DNA of 64,000 nucleotides from assembly GCA_040954595.2 (NCBI GenBank), contig CM082580.2:2976001-3040000 (forward strand), written 5' to 3'. Each line of letters opens with the position of its first letter. Positions within the stretch are counted from its first letter, which is position 1. Below are positions 63,545 to 64,000 of this stretch, one piece after another. Both the position numbers and the translations under genes were made by a program. The notes beneath the pieces are model-generated. The model worked only from the letters and a program-made list of their open reading frames with translations, ran no database searches and was not told the DNA's origin. The DNA is from Balanoglossus misakiensis. Taxonomy: Eukaryota > Hemichordata.

Positions 63545-64000
63545 CTTGAAAAGAACAAAGTGTGAAAGGTATGAGCGCACAGTTACAATCTCATCACATT
63601 TCGGATTCACTTTTTCTGCCACATCAACAAATATGGATGTCGTACGTTAGCAAATGCTTGATTTACAAATGTTCATTGTTTCTGTAAGCATGAGAATACA
63701 GAAGGTGTTTTACAATGTACCAAGCTATGACAAGTTTCAAAGACTTATGATGTCTAAGGACAATGAAATCCTTATAAATTTATTTACACAGCTATGGAGC
63801 TGATAATGTTTTGCTTTCTCTGAGAATTTCCATTAAGTATTGTATTGTTTATACAGAATATTCTTTCCTGTACATTTCGAGTTTTTTTATTTTGTTTATA
63901 TCTGTGCAAATATTTCCATATTGTGATCTATGTATCCTCCTTGCAAATGGGCCAGAGACCTTTAAACGCAATAAAGTCCATTCTACATACAGATCTGTTG
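63545..64000. other. SF3B1 intron, no exon recognised
   Basis: AT-rich sequence upstream of the first SF3B1 exon in the window. Nothing else was recognised; the preceding exon must lie past the window end. Confidence 0.6.

Noticed and set aside
1-64000. CRISPR arrays, bacterial operons, phage or defence systems
   Set aside because: The window is clearly an animal nuclear genome with spliced genes. The repeats are MITEs and segmental duplications.

Overview
This is a gene-dense piece of an invertebrate animal nuclear genome. Its genes have many introns with vertebrate-like exon boundaries, the non-coding DNA is AT-rich, and short inverted-repeat transposons (MITEs) and long G/C runs are everywhere. 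The proteins are close to human counterparts (ZC3H4/6, RAB18, SPC25, CREG, SF3B1). The style fits a marine invertebrate such as a hemichordate, other deuterostome or lophotrochozoan, but the window does not fix the species. All gene models were assembled by hand from splice sites, reading phase and remembered family sequences.

Layout. (1) About 3.6-11.4 kb, plus strand: nine exons of a ZC3H4/ZC3H6/ZC3H8-type CCCH zinc-finger protein, with its 5' end not found. One of its introns is AT-AC with U12-type signals. (2) 11.4-17.9 kb: 3' UTR and intergenic DNA with several MITEs. (3) 17.9-22.1 kb, minus strand: a complete seven-exon RAB18. (4) 23.8-27.5 kb, plus strand: a complete six-exon SPC25, head to head with RAB18 across about 1.7 kb. 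(5) 29.8-51.9 kb, plus strand: four complete tandem copies of a CREG-family secreted glycoprotein gene, each with the same four exons, in an array full of transposons. (6) 54.1-63.5 kb, minus strand: the 3' fourteen coding exons of SF3B1, whose 5' part lies beyond the window.

The most unusual region is the CREG array. All four copies keep open frames, the signal-peptide exon and splice sites. Copy 1 lacks insertions that copies 2-4 share. The spacers alternate A-B-A-B, and the B spacer after copy 2 is a duplicated piece of the SF3B1 3' flank, including an intact extra copy of the SF3B1 last coding exon (41338-41496). Copy 3 looks like a recombinant, with a 5' part like copies 2/4 and a 3' flank like copy 1. 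Because the copies differ by individual transposon insertions, the array holds both filled and empty sites, so target-site duplications can be read directly: TTAA, 3-bp and 9-bp families.

The genes belong to different core processes: transcription restriction (ZC3H4), vesicle and lipid-droplet traffic (RAB18), kinetochore (SPC25), lysosomal or secreted glycoprotein (CREG) and splicing (SF3B1). Nothing suggests an operon or a shared pathway; the likely link is position alone.
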